A stretch of 64,000 nucleotides of DNA. Origin: Pyropia yezoensis (Eukaryota > Rhodophyta > Bangiophyceae > Bangiales > Bangiaceae). The notes beneath the pieces were generated by a model. That model had not been told where the DNA came from and made no database searches. It saw only the letters and a program-made list of their open reading frames with translations. The stretch spans positions 16,601,346 through 16,665,345 of the forward strand of contig CM020618.1 of assembly GCA_009829735.1 (NCBI GenBank), in the 5' to 3' direction. Within the stretch, counting starts at the first letter, position 1. Each line of letters opens with the position of its first letter. This document shows, piece by piece, positions 21,451-33,307 of the stretch. A program made the translations under genes and the position numbers.

Positions 21451-22140
21451 GGTTTCTCACACAAATGTCACGAACGGCCAAAAATGGGATGAGCAGCCGC
21501 ACAGAGATTGCCCTGAGATTCATTACATACTCCTGGTGATGTAAAACCGCAAGCGGCGAGCAAGAAGACGCGGATGGCAGTGTGGGGGGTGGGTGTGGGT
21601 GGGAGCGATGGTGGAGGTGGAGGTGGGGATGACGGTGGTGCGACGGCCAACGACGGCAACGACGACGACATCCCCACCGCACGACGAATCGACCACGGCG
21701 TGTCACTAATTACGTGTTCGCGTGACGGCCAAACCCCCACATCGAATTATGATGAACAAATCCTTTCCTTGGTCGTAAAGGACGAACCATCGTTTCGTCG
21801 ATCCCTTCACGACGACAGGTGTCTAGGTGTGGAATATAATTACGCTTATCCCGGTCCGGCACAGATGTTGTCCTCTCTACCGCTTGGCCGGCCTCGCCAG
21901 CCAGCCACGGCGCTGGTAACCCCCAGTTTCTTCTTCAAACACCTCGGTCTCCATCATCTCACTCGCAGCGGGGGGCGGGAACTGAGGTCGGGGCGTGGTC
22001 ACTCGAGGCTTTCTCACGGCAGCAGCAGACGACGGGGTCGCTGGCTGCTTCTGCCCGCACTTAAACTTATTACCACAGAAGCCTCGTTGTTTTACGCAAT
22101 CACGTTTGGACTTTGATCGGTATGTACGAGATTAACGTAT

Positions 22141-22175
22141 GGACTTTGATCAGTATATTACACTGATCAAAGTCC
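22141..22175. repeat. Hairpin with 14-base perfect arms
   Basis: GGACTTTGATCAGT and its exact inverse flank a seven-base AT-rich loop. A weaker outer repeat (GGACTTTGATCGG near 22110, and GTGATCGCG after the right arm) suggests it is the end or core of a small inverted-repeat element. Confidence 0.6.
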
Positions 22176-24448
22176 AAGCGTGATCGCGTGTGGAGCGTGA
22201 CGATAGTACCCTCCATTTCTTTGGATTTTGTAAACTTGGACGTAGGCACATCACTGGGACCGCCGTCTTGAGCCCTTTCGATTGAACTAGCTTTTGTTCG
22301 GGATGCGCAATGTCTAGAGAATTCACACCGAAATGTAAAGTTTTACACTTTTCTTTGCTTTTGACGTGCTTGAGAAGCAAAGACGTCCACGCAACCCGCT
22401 GGACACTACCAGGAGCGCCGGGCGATGGCCGACCTTCTCCAATTGGTCAGCTCCGAACTGCAGACCGTGCGGCCCGCCTGGGGGTCAGAAGGCTTTCGAT
22501 CACAAACTATTTAATCGAGGCTATCGTGGCTTCAGGATCTTAACATTTTGAGAGTTCCAGAGTCATGCGCCACATATGAAGATCGACGAGCTTTTACTGC
22601 CGATGCTGCTCGCTCTCCACCTCTTCCTATCGCCCACGAACGATACGTCATATTATTTATGTTACTTCGTTGAAATACATTCCCTGAACCGCTCGAGGCT
22701 CGCCCCCATATTTCTCAAAGAGAAAATCTCGAGAAGTAAGTCAGCAGAACTCATATGTACCTCTCCTGGACGTTCTTCAGGAACCGCTGCATAGACTGCT
22801 CCGGAAACGATCGTGCAACCTCTCTTCACTAACACTCGTGGTATGCTCGCGGATAGCTCCAAAACGGTCTTGAGAGAGTTTCCACAGCTCTTCCTGGAGG
22901 CCGCCTTCAGGACGAGAGGTAGACTGGGGTGAGATTTCTTCACAGCACGCTAGCGGGCAAGGGGCCTTTCCTGACAGCGCTTCTGTGTCAGTATCGTTCA
23001 AAAGAAGAGTGCTTCCTACTCGGCCCCCACAAGTGCTATTCGATATTCCTGTAACCGCTTATGCCACCTTCTGACGCCCTCCCCCCCGTCCGCCACAGCC
23101 GCTCGGGCGGCGCCGCGGCCGTCGCTCGTCGTGTGCAAGGCGGTCAGATCATCTCCTTTCGCCCTCTCTCTCATGGAAGACCGGCGCCACCTCGGCCATT
23201 GCCACCCTACCCCACCCTGTCCCCCAACTCCACTCTCTCTACCTTCGTGAATTCCACCTCCCCGGTCTCTGCGCCAATGCCGAATCCCCAACGAAGTCGA
23301 CTTGGCGCTTGAGTTCACTAAGGCATATAATCTGAAAGTACGGAGAGCATACTTATCGTGTACTTCATCACTGTAAGTACATGTATTGGACGACGAACAT
23401 GGTCTTTGGGTATTCTTTCCACAGCTACAAGGAGTGATCTTGCAGATATCCACACGACAAAAGTCAGTCGCCTTCGTTCCCAAAATGAACTCTCCCTGCC
23501 TCAGTCTTTCCAGTCCTGACACAGCGCACGGATATGTTTCCCACGACCTCAACATCAACTTGATCCTTGGTCGGTATTTGAATTAACAAACATATGTAAT
23601 CCCAACTCTCCCGCCACATCATGCCTAGATCAGCTGACGTTTCCCGGCATAGAGAGGGATCAAGGTGCATGACCAGGTGAATGACCACGTCTTTCCAAAG
23701 TTGCTTTAATATAATACTTTGTATTACACAAATGTTTTCTCAGAGTGAAGCATAATGCAAAAAACGCGTACCGTAAATACCGTGCTCATCTGAGTCTGCT
23801 TGCAACTTGTGTTTTTTGGTAGATTGCTTGAGCAGTTCTCAAATAAGCTCTTGGGTCTGTCCTCATAACGTTTTTGAGGGACGTTCAAGACTTTTACGTC
23901 CTTCTTTTCCGGGCCCACCATGGAACAAATCAAAGACCTGTACTTCAGAACAAGTAGAGAGCGCAAAAAACACTGTTTCAAATCAACATTGAGCGAATCT
24001 TCTTGAATTCGTCTCACAGTTGTCAGCACTATTCAGAAGACTCCCACAGCTGGAATCGCATCTTCGTTTGATATCGCTAGTTTATGGATGTCCTTGTGAA
24101 GTTTCCTGTCAGTAGTCCTCCAGAGCACGGTGTGGTCGTGCGAGCACTGGACAAGTCTTTGTGGCCTATGAAGTGCTGGTTTAATGATGAATGAACCTGA
24201 AATACGTCCTGGTCTCATTAACGGATGACAGACTTCCGTAGGCTGAATTCGTTGATCACACGTACTTCATTAAAAGATTAGCTGAGCACTCGCGAGCCCA
24301 GTTTAAGTTTTGACTTGTCGTATAGAAGTTCTTTTGGTTGCCTCTGGTGTGTGATCTTCGTGCAGACAGCGAGGACATTGAGTGTACAAGACACCAGTGC
24401 GCTTGAAAGACTACATGTGACGGTGGATGGGCTTACAAGCTCTTTCCG

Positions 24449-25045
24449 CGCTCGACCGTCTATCTGAGTACCGAACGGGTTCGAATAATGCTTCGAAGTC
24501 CTGTGAAACAACGGAAAGGGTACAAAGAGTGGTTTCTGGAAAAATAGAACAGGTGCTGTATGCAACGTCTTTCAAAGGTATGGCTGATTTCGTAATTCTG
24601 TCCTCGTGGACCGAGACTGACTCTCTCATAAGGGCTCTCAGCCAATCAGATAGGCCGCTGTGCCAGACTCCTGGGCCGATATGCCCACGCAGGCTGGAAT
24701 CGCCTCTACTACTCTTCACATCTCCGGAGAAACAAGTGGTTCTGCCAAGATCTCCTGGCAACAGGCTCCTGACAGTAGAAGTCCTCCAGTTTCTTAGCAG
24801 AAATAGTGAGGAACAGTTTCGGCCCTTTCTGGCCCGGTATAGATACGATCATATGATTCTGATTGTCATGCAGCTGATAGCGCTGTCCAGCCAATGCGGT
24901 GCCCGTACATTTCAGAAAGTGACTCCATGTCTCGGTCTCGGGCCACCAGGACAAAATTCTTCAAGCAGCAATTCTGGAATTGGCTCCATTCTATGCCTGT
25001 GCAGGACGCTTCGCGAGATATTTTTGATCAGGCCTGGTTCTGACT
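24449..25045 (+). repeat. Interspersed repeat family, copy 2 with extra central segment
   Basis: Both ends match 18680-18900: CTCGACCGTCTATCTGAGTA on the left and GATATTTTTGATCAGGCCTG on the right. About 370 bases in the middle (near 24595-24965) are absent from the other copy. Either copy 1 carries a deletion or copy 2 an insertion. No coding content is recognised. Confidence 0.55.
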
Positions 25046-25601
25046 CTAGATGTCCCCCCTCAGTTCGGGATGCGGGAAACGGGGTGTCTCTCTGGATCCA
25101 CTGTCTCGATAGTCTACCGCCTGCGAGGAGGCATCCATAGACACCGACTCGAACAAAGCGCGGAGCGCAACAAACAGCCTCGAGGTAGCTTGATGCATCC
25201 TTGATTGCCACCGTTACTGGTGCGCCGCCAGCCGCCAAGAGACAATAAAGGTAGCGGGCGCTGCGGCCCGCCTCCGAGAAACTGTGTGTGGGTCGAGGTG
25301 GTCACCTGGAGGCCGTTTTGAGTCGCAGCGACGGCTGTGCTGCGTCCACTGTCTTCTTCTGGGTATGGAACTTGTTCCCGACCCTACTCCTCTGCTTGTT
25401 TTTTTCGGGGCCCGACCATAAATCATAAGGACGTCTTTGGCACACGCGGCGCACTCTCTCTCTGTAAGGGCACGTCCACCAATGTCGGCATTCAAGAAAC
25501 CTCCAAGGGTATGTAACGTTACCGAGTGAAAAGCGATATGTGCGTAATCAATGACCAGCCGATGAGGTGCGAGCATTAATTGGAACCTTGTTAGGCACAG
25601 G

Positions 25602-25699
25602 GCTATCGCTCGACCAAAACGAGGTGTTTTTGGTCGAGCTATGAAAACCGGGTGTTTTGGTCGAGCTACCAAAACCGGGTGTTTTGGTCGAGCGATAGC
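25602..25699. repeat. Hairpin with 19-base perfect arms and repeated loop
   Basis: GCTATCGCTCGACCAAAAC at 25602-25620 is matched by its exact inverse at 25681-25699. The 60-base loop contains two near-copies of TGGTCGAGCTA..AAAACCGGGTG that are related to the arms. The region is a compact structured repeat of unknown role. Confidence 0.7.
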
Positions 25700-26461
25700 T
25701 CTCAGGCTATCAGGGGCCCGCCAGAACGTGATCTGATTGGCTGTTGATATTCGCTTTTAAGGGAGGAACCACAAGTCTGACTTACATACTGAAATGTGTA
25801 TAATGAAATTGTATCAACATATTCAATATTGACATTGGTGGACGTGCTCTAACCCGATAATCTTGCAACCCTGGTCTCAAGGTCCTGACGGGGTCGTAGA
25901 CGCAGGTTGCTCCCCTCCGACTTGTGCCTGCGGCAAACGATGCTCGCCATCACCCAAACCCAGGAGTGCGCACGCACATCAAGAGAAAGAGCATGTCTCA
26001 GAGAAGCCACTCCAGGCTGACGGTTGTTGGTCTGGCACACTTTTCTTGAATAACCGCTTCACAATCCAGGGAAAAACACCCCCCCTCTCACCGGCCACGA
26101 GGATGAGGTCAGGATGGCAGATTCATCATTGGGCTCTCATGCTCGCAGTGCTCATTTTTACGGACTCCCAGTTACCCATCCATCTATCTGAAGGGTGATG
26201 ATGAAGCCAGCGCAGGGACCGCCCCCAACGCATGGGCGAAGACCTAAAACCTTTAGTCTCATATCCGTCCTCCCCTGCCGACAGCCACCCCAGCCCGCAC
26301 CCTCCCGCTGCATTCTCGACGAGCCCCCCTCCAACAATGCGCTGCCGGCAGCGTCGCTCTCCACCCTCAGAAGAAGCACTGTGGGCGTGCCCCTTCGTTT
26401 GCCTCTACCCCGAGCAGCACCGCATCCTACCGCCCTGCATTTACATTGTACCGCTAGCAGC

Positions 26462-28218
26462 TCACGTAGGCATGGCGGCTGCGCCGCGGCCGCCGAGGCC
26501 GCCACGGCGCACTACAGGCGTCAGGGTCGGTGTCGGAGATGGCGTCGGCCTTGGAGTCGGCGACGCAGACGGGGTCTCCGTTGCCAGTTCCGACGCCGAC
26601 GGCATCGGCGAGGGCAATGTCCACGCCGGCATGGCAGCCACCGGCGTCGGCGTGGGCGTTCCCCCCCCCCCCTCTTCCAATTCCAGGTCCCCGTTCATGT
26701 AGGCGGTGGTGGCCGCGGCCAGCAGCGCCTCCCGCGCGCGGACGATCGAATCGGGTGTCGCCCCCGCCTGGCGTGCCCAGTCAGCCTCCTGTTTGTCTCG
26801 CCGCGCACGCGCAGCCGCCACCGCCCGCCCGGCGGCCGCCCGCGACACGCGGAGGCGGGTGTGGCGGCCGCGTCGCGGCCGGCCAGAGGCGGCGTCGGCG
26901 CCTCCCCCGGGCGGCGCGTACCGCACGCACGGAAGACGCAGCAGGTCCGAGACGCGAGCGTTAAACGGGCGGAGGACGTCCCGTGTCGACACCAGCCGGC
27001 CGCTGTGCCAGCCGCTGTACTCGGCCGGCGGGTGCCGCCCGCCCGCCTGCCGGTCCGCCCACAGCTTGTCCACAAACGCGTGGTGCAGGTAAAAGGCGGG
27101 ATCGCCGGGGGAGACGCGGAGATCCGCCATGTCTCCCGGCGCCGCCTGCGGAGCCAGGTCAGCGGCGCCAATGGCGTCGTGGGGCACGCCGTGAGCCACC
27201 TCCAGCGCCTCGACAAACGAAAAGTAGTCGGCGGGGCCCGCGACGAGGGCGTCCAGCGTTGGTGCCTCTTCAAAGGTGATGCCGTTCATCCCCCACCGGG
27301 CGCCGGACGTGAAGCCCCGGCGGATACAGTGAGGACGCGGGAAGGAGGCGCGAAGGTTGCGGAAAGGCCCGCTGCGGATGCACTCGCTGGGGCGGGAGTG
27401 GCCCAGGAAGGTGGGCCAGACGGAGGACAGGGCCGGCGCGCGCGCATCACGGGACCAGTCCCCTGCGACAGGCCATACCGGGGAGAAGCAAGCACCCAGA
27501 GCGTCGTACGGGGGAAAGACACTGAAAACGAATGACAGTTAGAAATGACTGCCACTGCTTGAACCGACGCCTCGGAGAAAGAAAAGGAGCATGGACAAGG
27601 GCGACCTCCCCGCACCCACCTCCCACTGACGAGTGCCGCCGCCGCCCATCAGTCGCCCCCGCCCCCACCAGAGACCACACTCACCCCAGCCACCCCCCAG
27701 CGAAACGTACAATACGGCAGCGTCACGGTCGGGTCATACCGGCGGAGGGCGTTCTCCATGGCCAGCACAAACGCGCGGTGCCACGGGAGGAATTGGGCGC
27801 CCCAGTGGGCGTCGTCGGTGGTGGCGTCGTGGACGCGCACCAGCGCCTCGGCCGAGCCGTCGGCAATGACCCACCGCCACGCGGCGACGAGCGCGGCGGC
27901 CTCGGCGGCGGTCAGGTCACGCACCTCCTTGCGCGTCCGCACCGGCGACGTTGCGGTGCAGGCGCGGAGGAGGGCGCCGCCGCCCGGCCCCGCCTGACGC
28001 GCCACGGGCGGCCACGGCGGGGGGGGGTGGGAGTGGGGGGCGGCCGCCGCGGCAGCTGAAGCGGTCGCAGCCACCGTTGACGCCCCCGGCGCGGCCGCCG
28101 CGGCCACCGCGACCCCGAGGACGGACGCGGCGATAGCGGCGGCGGCGGCCGCCGCCGCCGCCGCCGCTGCGGCTGCCACCGGCGCAGCCCGCCAGGCTGT
28201 CCTGCCGCCGAGCGCCAT
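26462..28218 (-). CDS. Tyrosinase-type copper oxidase, two exons
   Basis: Exon 1 runs 28218-27711 and exon 2 27462-26462; joined they give 502 codons plus stop. The intron 27710-27463 starts GTACGT and ends GTCGCAG. Splicing there restores the family motif LPYWDW exactly across the junction. CuA ligands are in RVHDATTDDAHWGAQFLPWH (just before residue 147). CuB ligands are in EVAHGVPHDAIG and DPAFYLHHAFVDKLW. The N-terminus is MALGGRTAW followed by a poly-Ala hydrophobic run that could be a signal peptide. The C-terminus is a Pro/Thr/Ser-rich tail (PTPTPTP) like a wall-anchored or O-glycosylated stalk. The likely role is oxidation of phenols or tyrosine with molecular oxygen in the secretory pathway or cell wall. 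Whether it is a monophenolase or only a diphenol oxidase cannot be told. Confidence 0.85.
27463..27710 (-). other. Spliceosomal intron of the tyrosinase gene
   Basis: 248-base phase-1 intron with donor T|GTACGT and acceptor CGCAG|GG. The choice is fixed by restoration of the tyrosinase LPYWDW motif and by the combined exon length being a multiple of three. A stronger-looking donor 30 bases further in (GTGAGT) does not restore the frame. Confidence 0.8.
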
Positions 28219-30546
28219 GGAGCGGATGTGGGGGAGATGGGTGGCGACGGACCGAACAACACAACTATAAAGCCGACGCGCACGGCCGGCTGGAGGTTGA
28301 CCTCGTAGCCGCTGGCGGGGAGAACCCCTCCTGTCGACAGACGGAAGTGGTGGCCGCAGCGGTGGCAGTGGCAGTGGTGGCAGCGGGAGCAACAGCGCCA
28401 AGACGGGTGGCGAGGAGGACAGAAACGGCCCGCGGTCCCCGTGCCCACCCGCAGTGCCGTGTGGTCGACAAGCCGCACCTGATGGTCCTACCGGCCGACT
28501 GTCTGTGCGGCCAGCCGGCGCCGCCCCCGGCGGATGCCCTTTTATGCGTCGCCCCCGCCAGGCCCCGCCCCTCCCTCCCTCCTGGTGTCGTCACCCCCCC
28601 CCGTGGGATCATCCTCTGCTCCCGTAGAGCCCCCTTCACCGTCCGCGCATGGCGCGCCGTCTGGCCGAGGCCGCGGGGTATCCGCCGCCCCTCGTCCCCC
28701 TTGCCCCCAACCCTTACCCATCGCACGCCCTCTCCGCGCTGCCCCACTTGCGACACCCCTTTCCCGGCCGCCGTCTCTACGTTGGACGGTCGGCGCGGCG
28801 GCGGGGTGATGGACGGCCATCCGCCGACGGCCGTTAGACCCACTGGCGCCCCCTCCCGACCCGCCCTCATCATCATGATTCCCCTCCCCGCCCCATCCCA
28901 CACGCTGGAAGAACCCCGCCACGTCCCCCGACCTGCGGACCACCCGCCATGCGCTGCTGTACCGACTGTATTCGTGGCTACGTAGAGAGGGGGAGGGAGG
29001 GGGTGGTAAGGGATAGGCTGGCCTGTCGGCAATGAGAAGGGAAAAAAGTACAGCGGGGGAGGGGAGTCGACTGTCAGAAACGCAAGGGAATACAGGGGGG
29101 ATGGTGGTGTGGTGGGGGGTGAGGGAAGGGGAAGAGCACATCCCCGGTCGGCAGGCTCGCGCCTGTCCCGCCCCCGCCCCCTCTCCCCACTCCTCCCAAC
29201 GGCGCGACGGCGGCGCCCAAATATAGCGCCCCACCCCCCGCGCGGTCTCACGTGCGACGGCGCGGCCGCGTGGCGGGCGCCCGGCCGCTCCGCGCAGCGC
29301 CGTCAGCGCGGCGGGCGTGGCGACTCGCAGAGGCGGGGACGACGAGTGGGGGCGAACACGCTGCCGCCCCCCTCCCCGCTCTCCAACCTCCCCCGCCGCT
29401 GTGCGGTGGTCAGTCAGGGGCGGGGCCCCGCGCGGGGCGCGCCCCGCCGCCGCGCTTGCAGATCATCATCGGCTGCGGCGCGTGCAGCGCTTGCAGATCC
29501 GCGCCCCGCCCGCGCGCGTGGGCTGTGGTCCACGCCATCGCCCAAGGCCCCCCCTCGAGCAAGGCCCCCTCGAGCAAGGCCCCTTCTGTAAACACTTCGG
29601 TGCCTGACGGGTTGGGGGTCCCGTTGTTCCCGCCATTTAGTTACTCGAGTTGTGACGGTGTAATGAGCCCCGCGTACTGAAACTCATGCATGCGATTGTC
29701 TATGTACTTGCGCGTGCGCTGCGTGTCGTCTTGGACGCACCCGCAAGGAAGAACAGAACCCGCACCAAGTGGTGCGGCTTGTGCGCGCGTGCGTGTGCCG
29801 TGTGTGTGTGTGTGCTTGAGAGTGTGTTAAGGGTGTTGCTGCCGTGGTGTGCACGCCGCCTGTCTGATGCATGTTTTTGTGCGTGTGCTTGGGTGTGAGT
29901 GAGGGCGGCTTGCTGCCATGCGGAGGCCAGTGTTGGTCTCATGTGGTGTCCCTTGTCGCCGGGGACGGTAGGTCGCCGGTGATGTACTTCGTCGCGGCGT
30001 CGTTCCTGGCTTGTCGAGGCTCTACACTGGCGGCTGGCGCCTCTGCTTGCATCGGACACCGCAGGTCAGGGGACCGTTTGTTGCCCGGCTTTTGTGTGTG
30101 CTTAGCATCGGAGAGTGCGATAAAGAACAAGATATGCGTGCTCAATCACGCTGGCCAGGGCTACTGGTCCATGCCTCCCCTCTCGTTTTCTACAGCACCC
30201 GGTGGTCAAGAGATGGGTCTGGAGCGTGCCCTCTCGTGGGTAACCGTTTCAGCTGACCGTTGCAAATCAAAGGCCACACTTCTTTTCTCTTCCTTTCCCT
30301 ATTGCGAGCTCTTGCGCAAACACACGGCAGTGAGAGTGGGACTGAGCACCACCGGCGCAGCGACGCGCAAAAAGAGTCTTGTCTCTCGGCCGAGTGGAGG
30401 CGGTCCACAACGAAAGTCGACAGGCAGAGGAGATACCGGTGCGATTACCGAGCGCGATTACCGAGCGCGATTACCCACACACCACCCAGCACCTAACACC
30501 CGACACGGTCGACACAACGCCGCACCTTCACCACGATCGTCACGGC
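28219..30546. other. Intergenic region, no supported gene
   Basis: About 2.3 kb of GC-rich sequence upstream of the tyrosinase and downstream of the ubiquitin-L40 gene. Long frames on both strands are Pro/Arg-rich and carry no motif. Short repeats include CTCGAGCAAGGCCCC (two copies near 29555-29585) and three GCGATTACCGAGC-like units near 30440-30475. GT-rich sequence occurs at 29790-29900. Confidence 0.45.
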
Positions 30547-31201
<655 letters not shown>

Positions 31202-31249
31202 TGTGACTTAAACGTAGCGGTCGCACTGCGCGACAGGTGTCGATACTGC

Positions 31250-33307
31250 GCCACGGTGGCCAACATAAATCAATTTCTATATTGCTTCCCAATTTTGTCC
31301 GATGCGGTCGATGTCAAGATCAAGGTCAAGACTGGGAAACAACCTCACAGCAATCCATTCAGCCGGAAAAAGCCCATCGACCAATGGGCAGTTGACCCGG
31401 ACCCAGACTTGACTTTGACCAGGTCGGACAAAAATTGCAATACATATTGTGTTTAACGAGATGGTCAAAACGGGCAAGTGTCGTAGCCATAGTGCCATCA
31501 ACACTGTCCTGTAGGCCGGGATGCCCTTGCGGACCAGCTGGTCAGGGTCCAGGGACAACCACGAGCGTACTGTGTGTACAGCTCTGCCGCAGCACCTGGT
31601 GCTTGCGAAGATCAGTGGTCCTGTCACAGGGACAGTCCGCAAAATCCGGCCGCGATGTGTTCCACAAGGACCATACCGCATCTGCTCCGGGGCGCCCCCA
31701 CCTGTGCTTGTTGCCACCCATCGCGGGATTGGCGAGCCGGGGCGGTCGACGCCACGGCAGCACGGCCGCGCCTCGTCTGTCGCCGACTTCGTTTTAGTTT
31801 GACATCGAGGCTCGAGCAACGGCTCACTGCCTGACAGTTGCGGCATGGTTTAAACCACAGCGGCCACACCTCGCGCCAGAGGGGTGGGCACTCGGGTTGC
31901 CTCTCCCATCGGGCATTGCTGATTGGTGATCGGCTGGGCGAGCGGCACGAGCAAATCGCACCATTGGCGCAAGGGCGCCCATGCTGTTGCTAGCCGAACC
32001 CAAAACGAGACAGTTTGGAATAGAGCCCGCCATCGCGTAGGGCGGCTCTCCCATCCGCTGGTCCTGCTATCACTGGTCACCCTGTCGCCATGCCATGTCC
32101 TGAGCTGGACAGTAGACAGTGGGGGAGGTGCAGAAGATAGCGCGCTGTCGCCCTCCCCGCGCAATTCTCAGGTCGCGAAGGTACGACTCGCAGTCTGCGT
32201 GCGGTGGCCTGCCTACGTATCGTGCCTCCTGGCAAAGACCGCCGGCCCCATGAGAGCGCCCTCTTCTTCTTCCGCCGACCGAAAAGCGTGGCAACCGATG
32301 AGGGTGGCGCAGTCCCACGCTCGCTGTCAAGGTGTCAGTTCTGGCGAAAGTTAATTTCAGGAGTCGCCGGCTGTGGTTGTGCCCTTGGCCACCGCACCAC
32401 TCACGGCAGCAGGGAAGGGGGGGTGTCGGTGCACTCGAGCAAGCCCGATTCCGCCAGACCAACGTGCATGCAGCTGGCCCTGCGCGACGGGCCGGAGCGA
32501 AGGGCCAGCTCGCAGGCCGCACACCGTCGTCGGGCAAACGTCGCTGTGTACGACCAACAGAACAGCACATTTGTTTGGCCTATGCCAGCTAAGCGACCAG
32601 TCACGGACAGGAGGCCTGTCGTGCCCAGCACCGTCCTTCGTGCACCCGCCACTCAGGGGTGTGTGGGCGGCGGTGGCGGGTGTAGCGTGGACGGAACGAG
32701 GTGGGCGCTGTGGCGGCGACGCCCCGTTCTGATAGCTGCCAGTGAGGGAGGCAGTGCCGCGTCCTCTGGACGTGCTCCACGCGGTGCTTGAAAGCCGTCC
32801 TTCTTGACTGTCGAACACCGCGCTAGGTCCTGGCGTGGGGGTGGGACTGCCATCCAGAGCGGGCCCGGGAAGCGGGGTTCTGTTTCTTAACGGAGACGTC
32901 CCGCCCGACTGGTGCGCGAGGCATCTCCTCTAGGTGCACCCCTGCCCAGTGCGCCTGCAGCACAGACTCGGCCACGACAAGCGATAGCAGCGGTATAGTC
33001 ACGCGCACCTACTTTTGCCCTGTGTTCGCAGGTCTCTCGCCCGGACGCTCTGCTCCCTCGTCCATCTCCTCCGCGCGCGTATCCTACGGCGAGGAAGATG
33101 CCGCGCCCTCACCGGGTCGGGCCACCCACCCCTTATCGGCGGGCTTCTCCGCCCGACATAACCATCCGAGGGCGGCTGCGCGCCTCTCCACCCCCCTTCT
33201 CCGAGCCACTTCCCCCCCCTCCCGCCTCCTACTCCCGGTGCCCCGAGCCGACGTCGGACGCGACTTTTCTACGCCCTCCTTCGCTGTCGGCTCCAGCGCA
33301 CTCTGCC
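31250..33307. other. Intergenic region, no supported gene
   Basis: About 2 kb with overlapping frames on both strands, none with a recognisable domain or clear codon bias. The last 300 bases include an acceptor-like GTGTTCGCAG near 33030 and probably hold the promoter or leader of the next gene. Confidence 0.4.

Larger units (their letters stand above)
16684..26190. other. Lower-GC repeat island without convincing genes
   Basis: The base composition falls visibly from the roughly 65-70% GC of the flanks, with A/T runs and broken open frames throughout. No protein motif could be recognised on either strand. The island contains degenerate copies of repeat families, a long palindrome, small hairpins and a minisatellite, listed separately. 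It looks like a nest of old mobile-element remnants. Confidence 0.6.

Noticed and set aside
25602-25699. Possible CRISPR-like array
   Set aside because: Only two loop repeats, no regular spacers and eukaryotic context; it is a hairpin.
16684-26190. Retrotransposon coding regions
   Set aside because: I looked for reverse transcriptase, integrase and protease motifs in this repeat island and saw none in any frame, so no retroelement family is named.
27690-27702. Alternative tyrosinase intron donor GTGAGT
   Set aside because: A better consensus donor, but it does not restore the frame or the LPYWDW motif, while GTACGT at 27710 does both.
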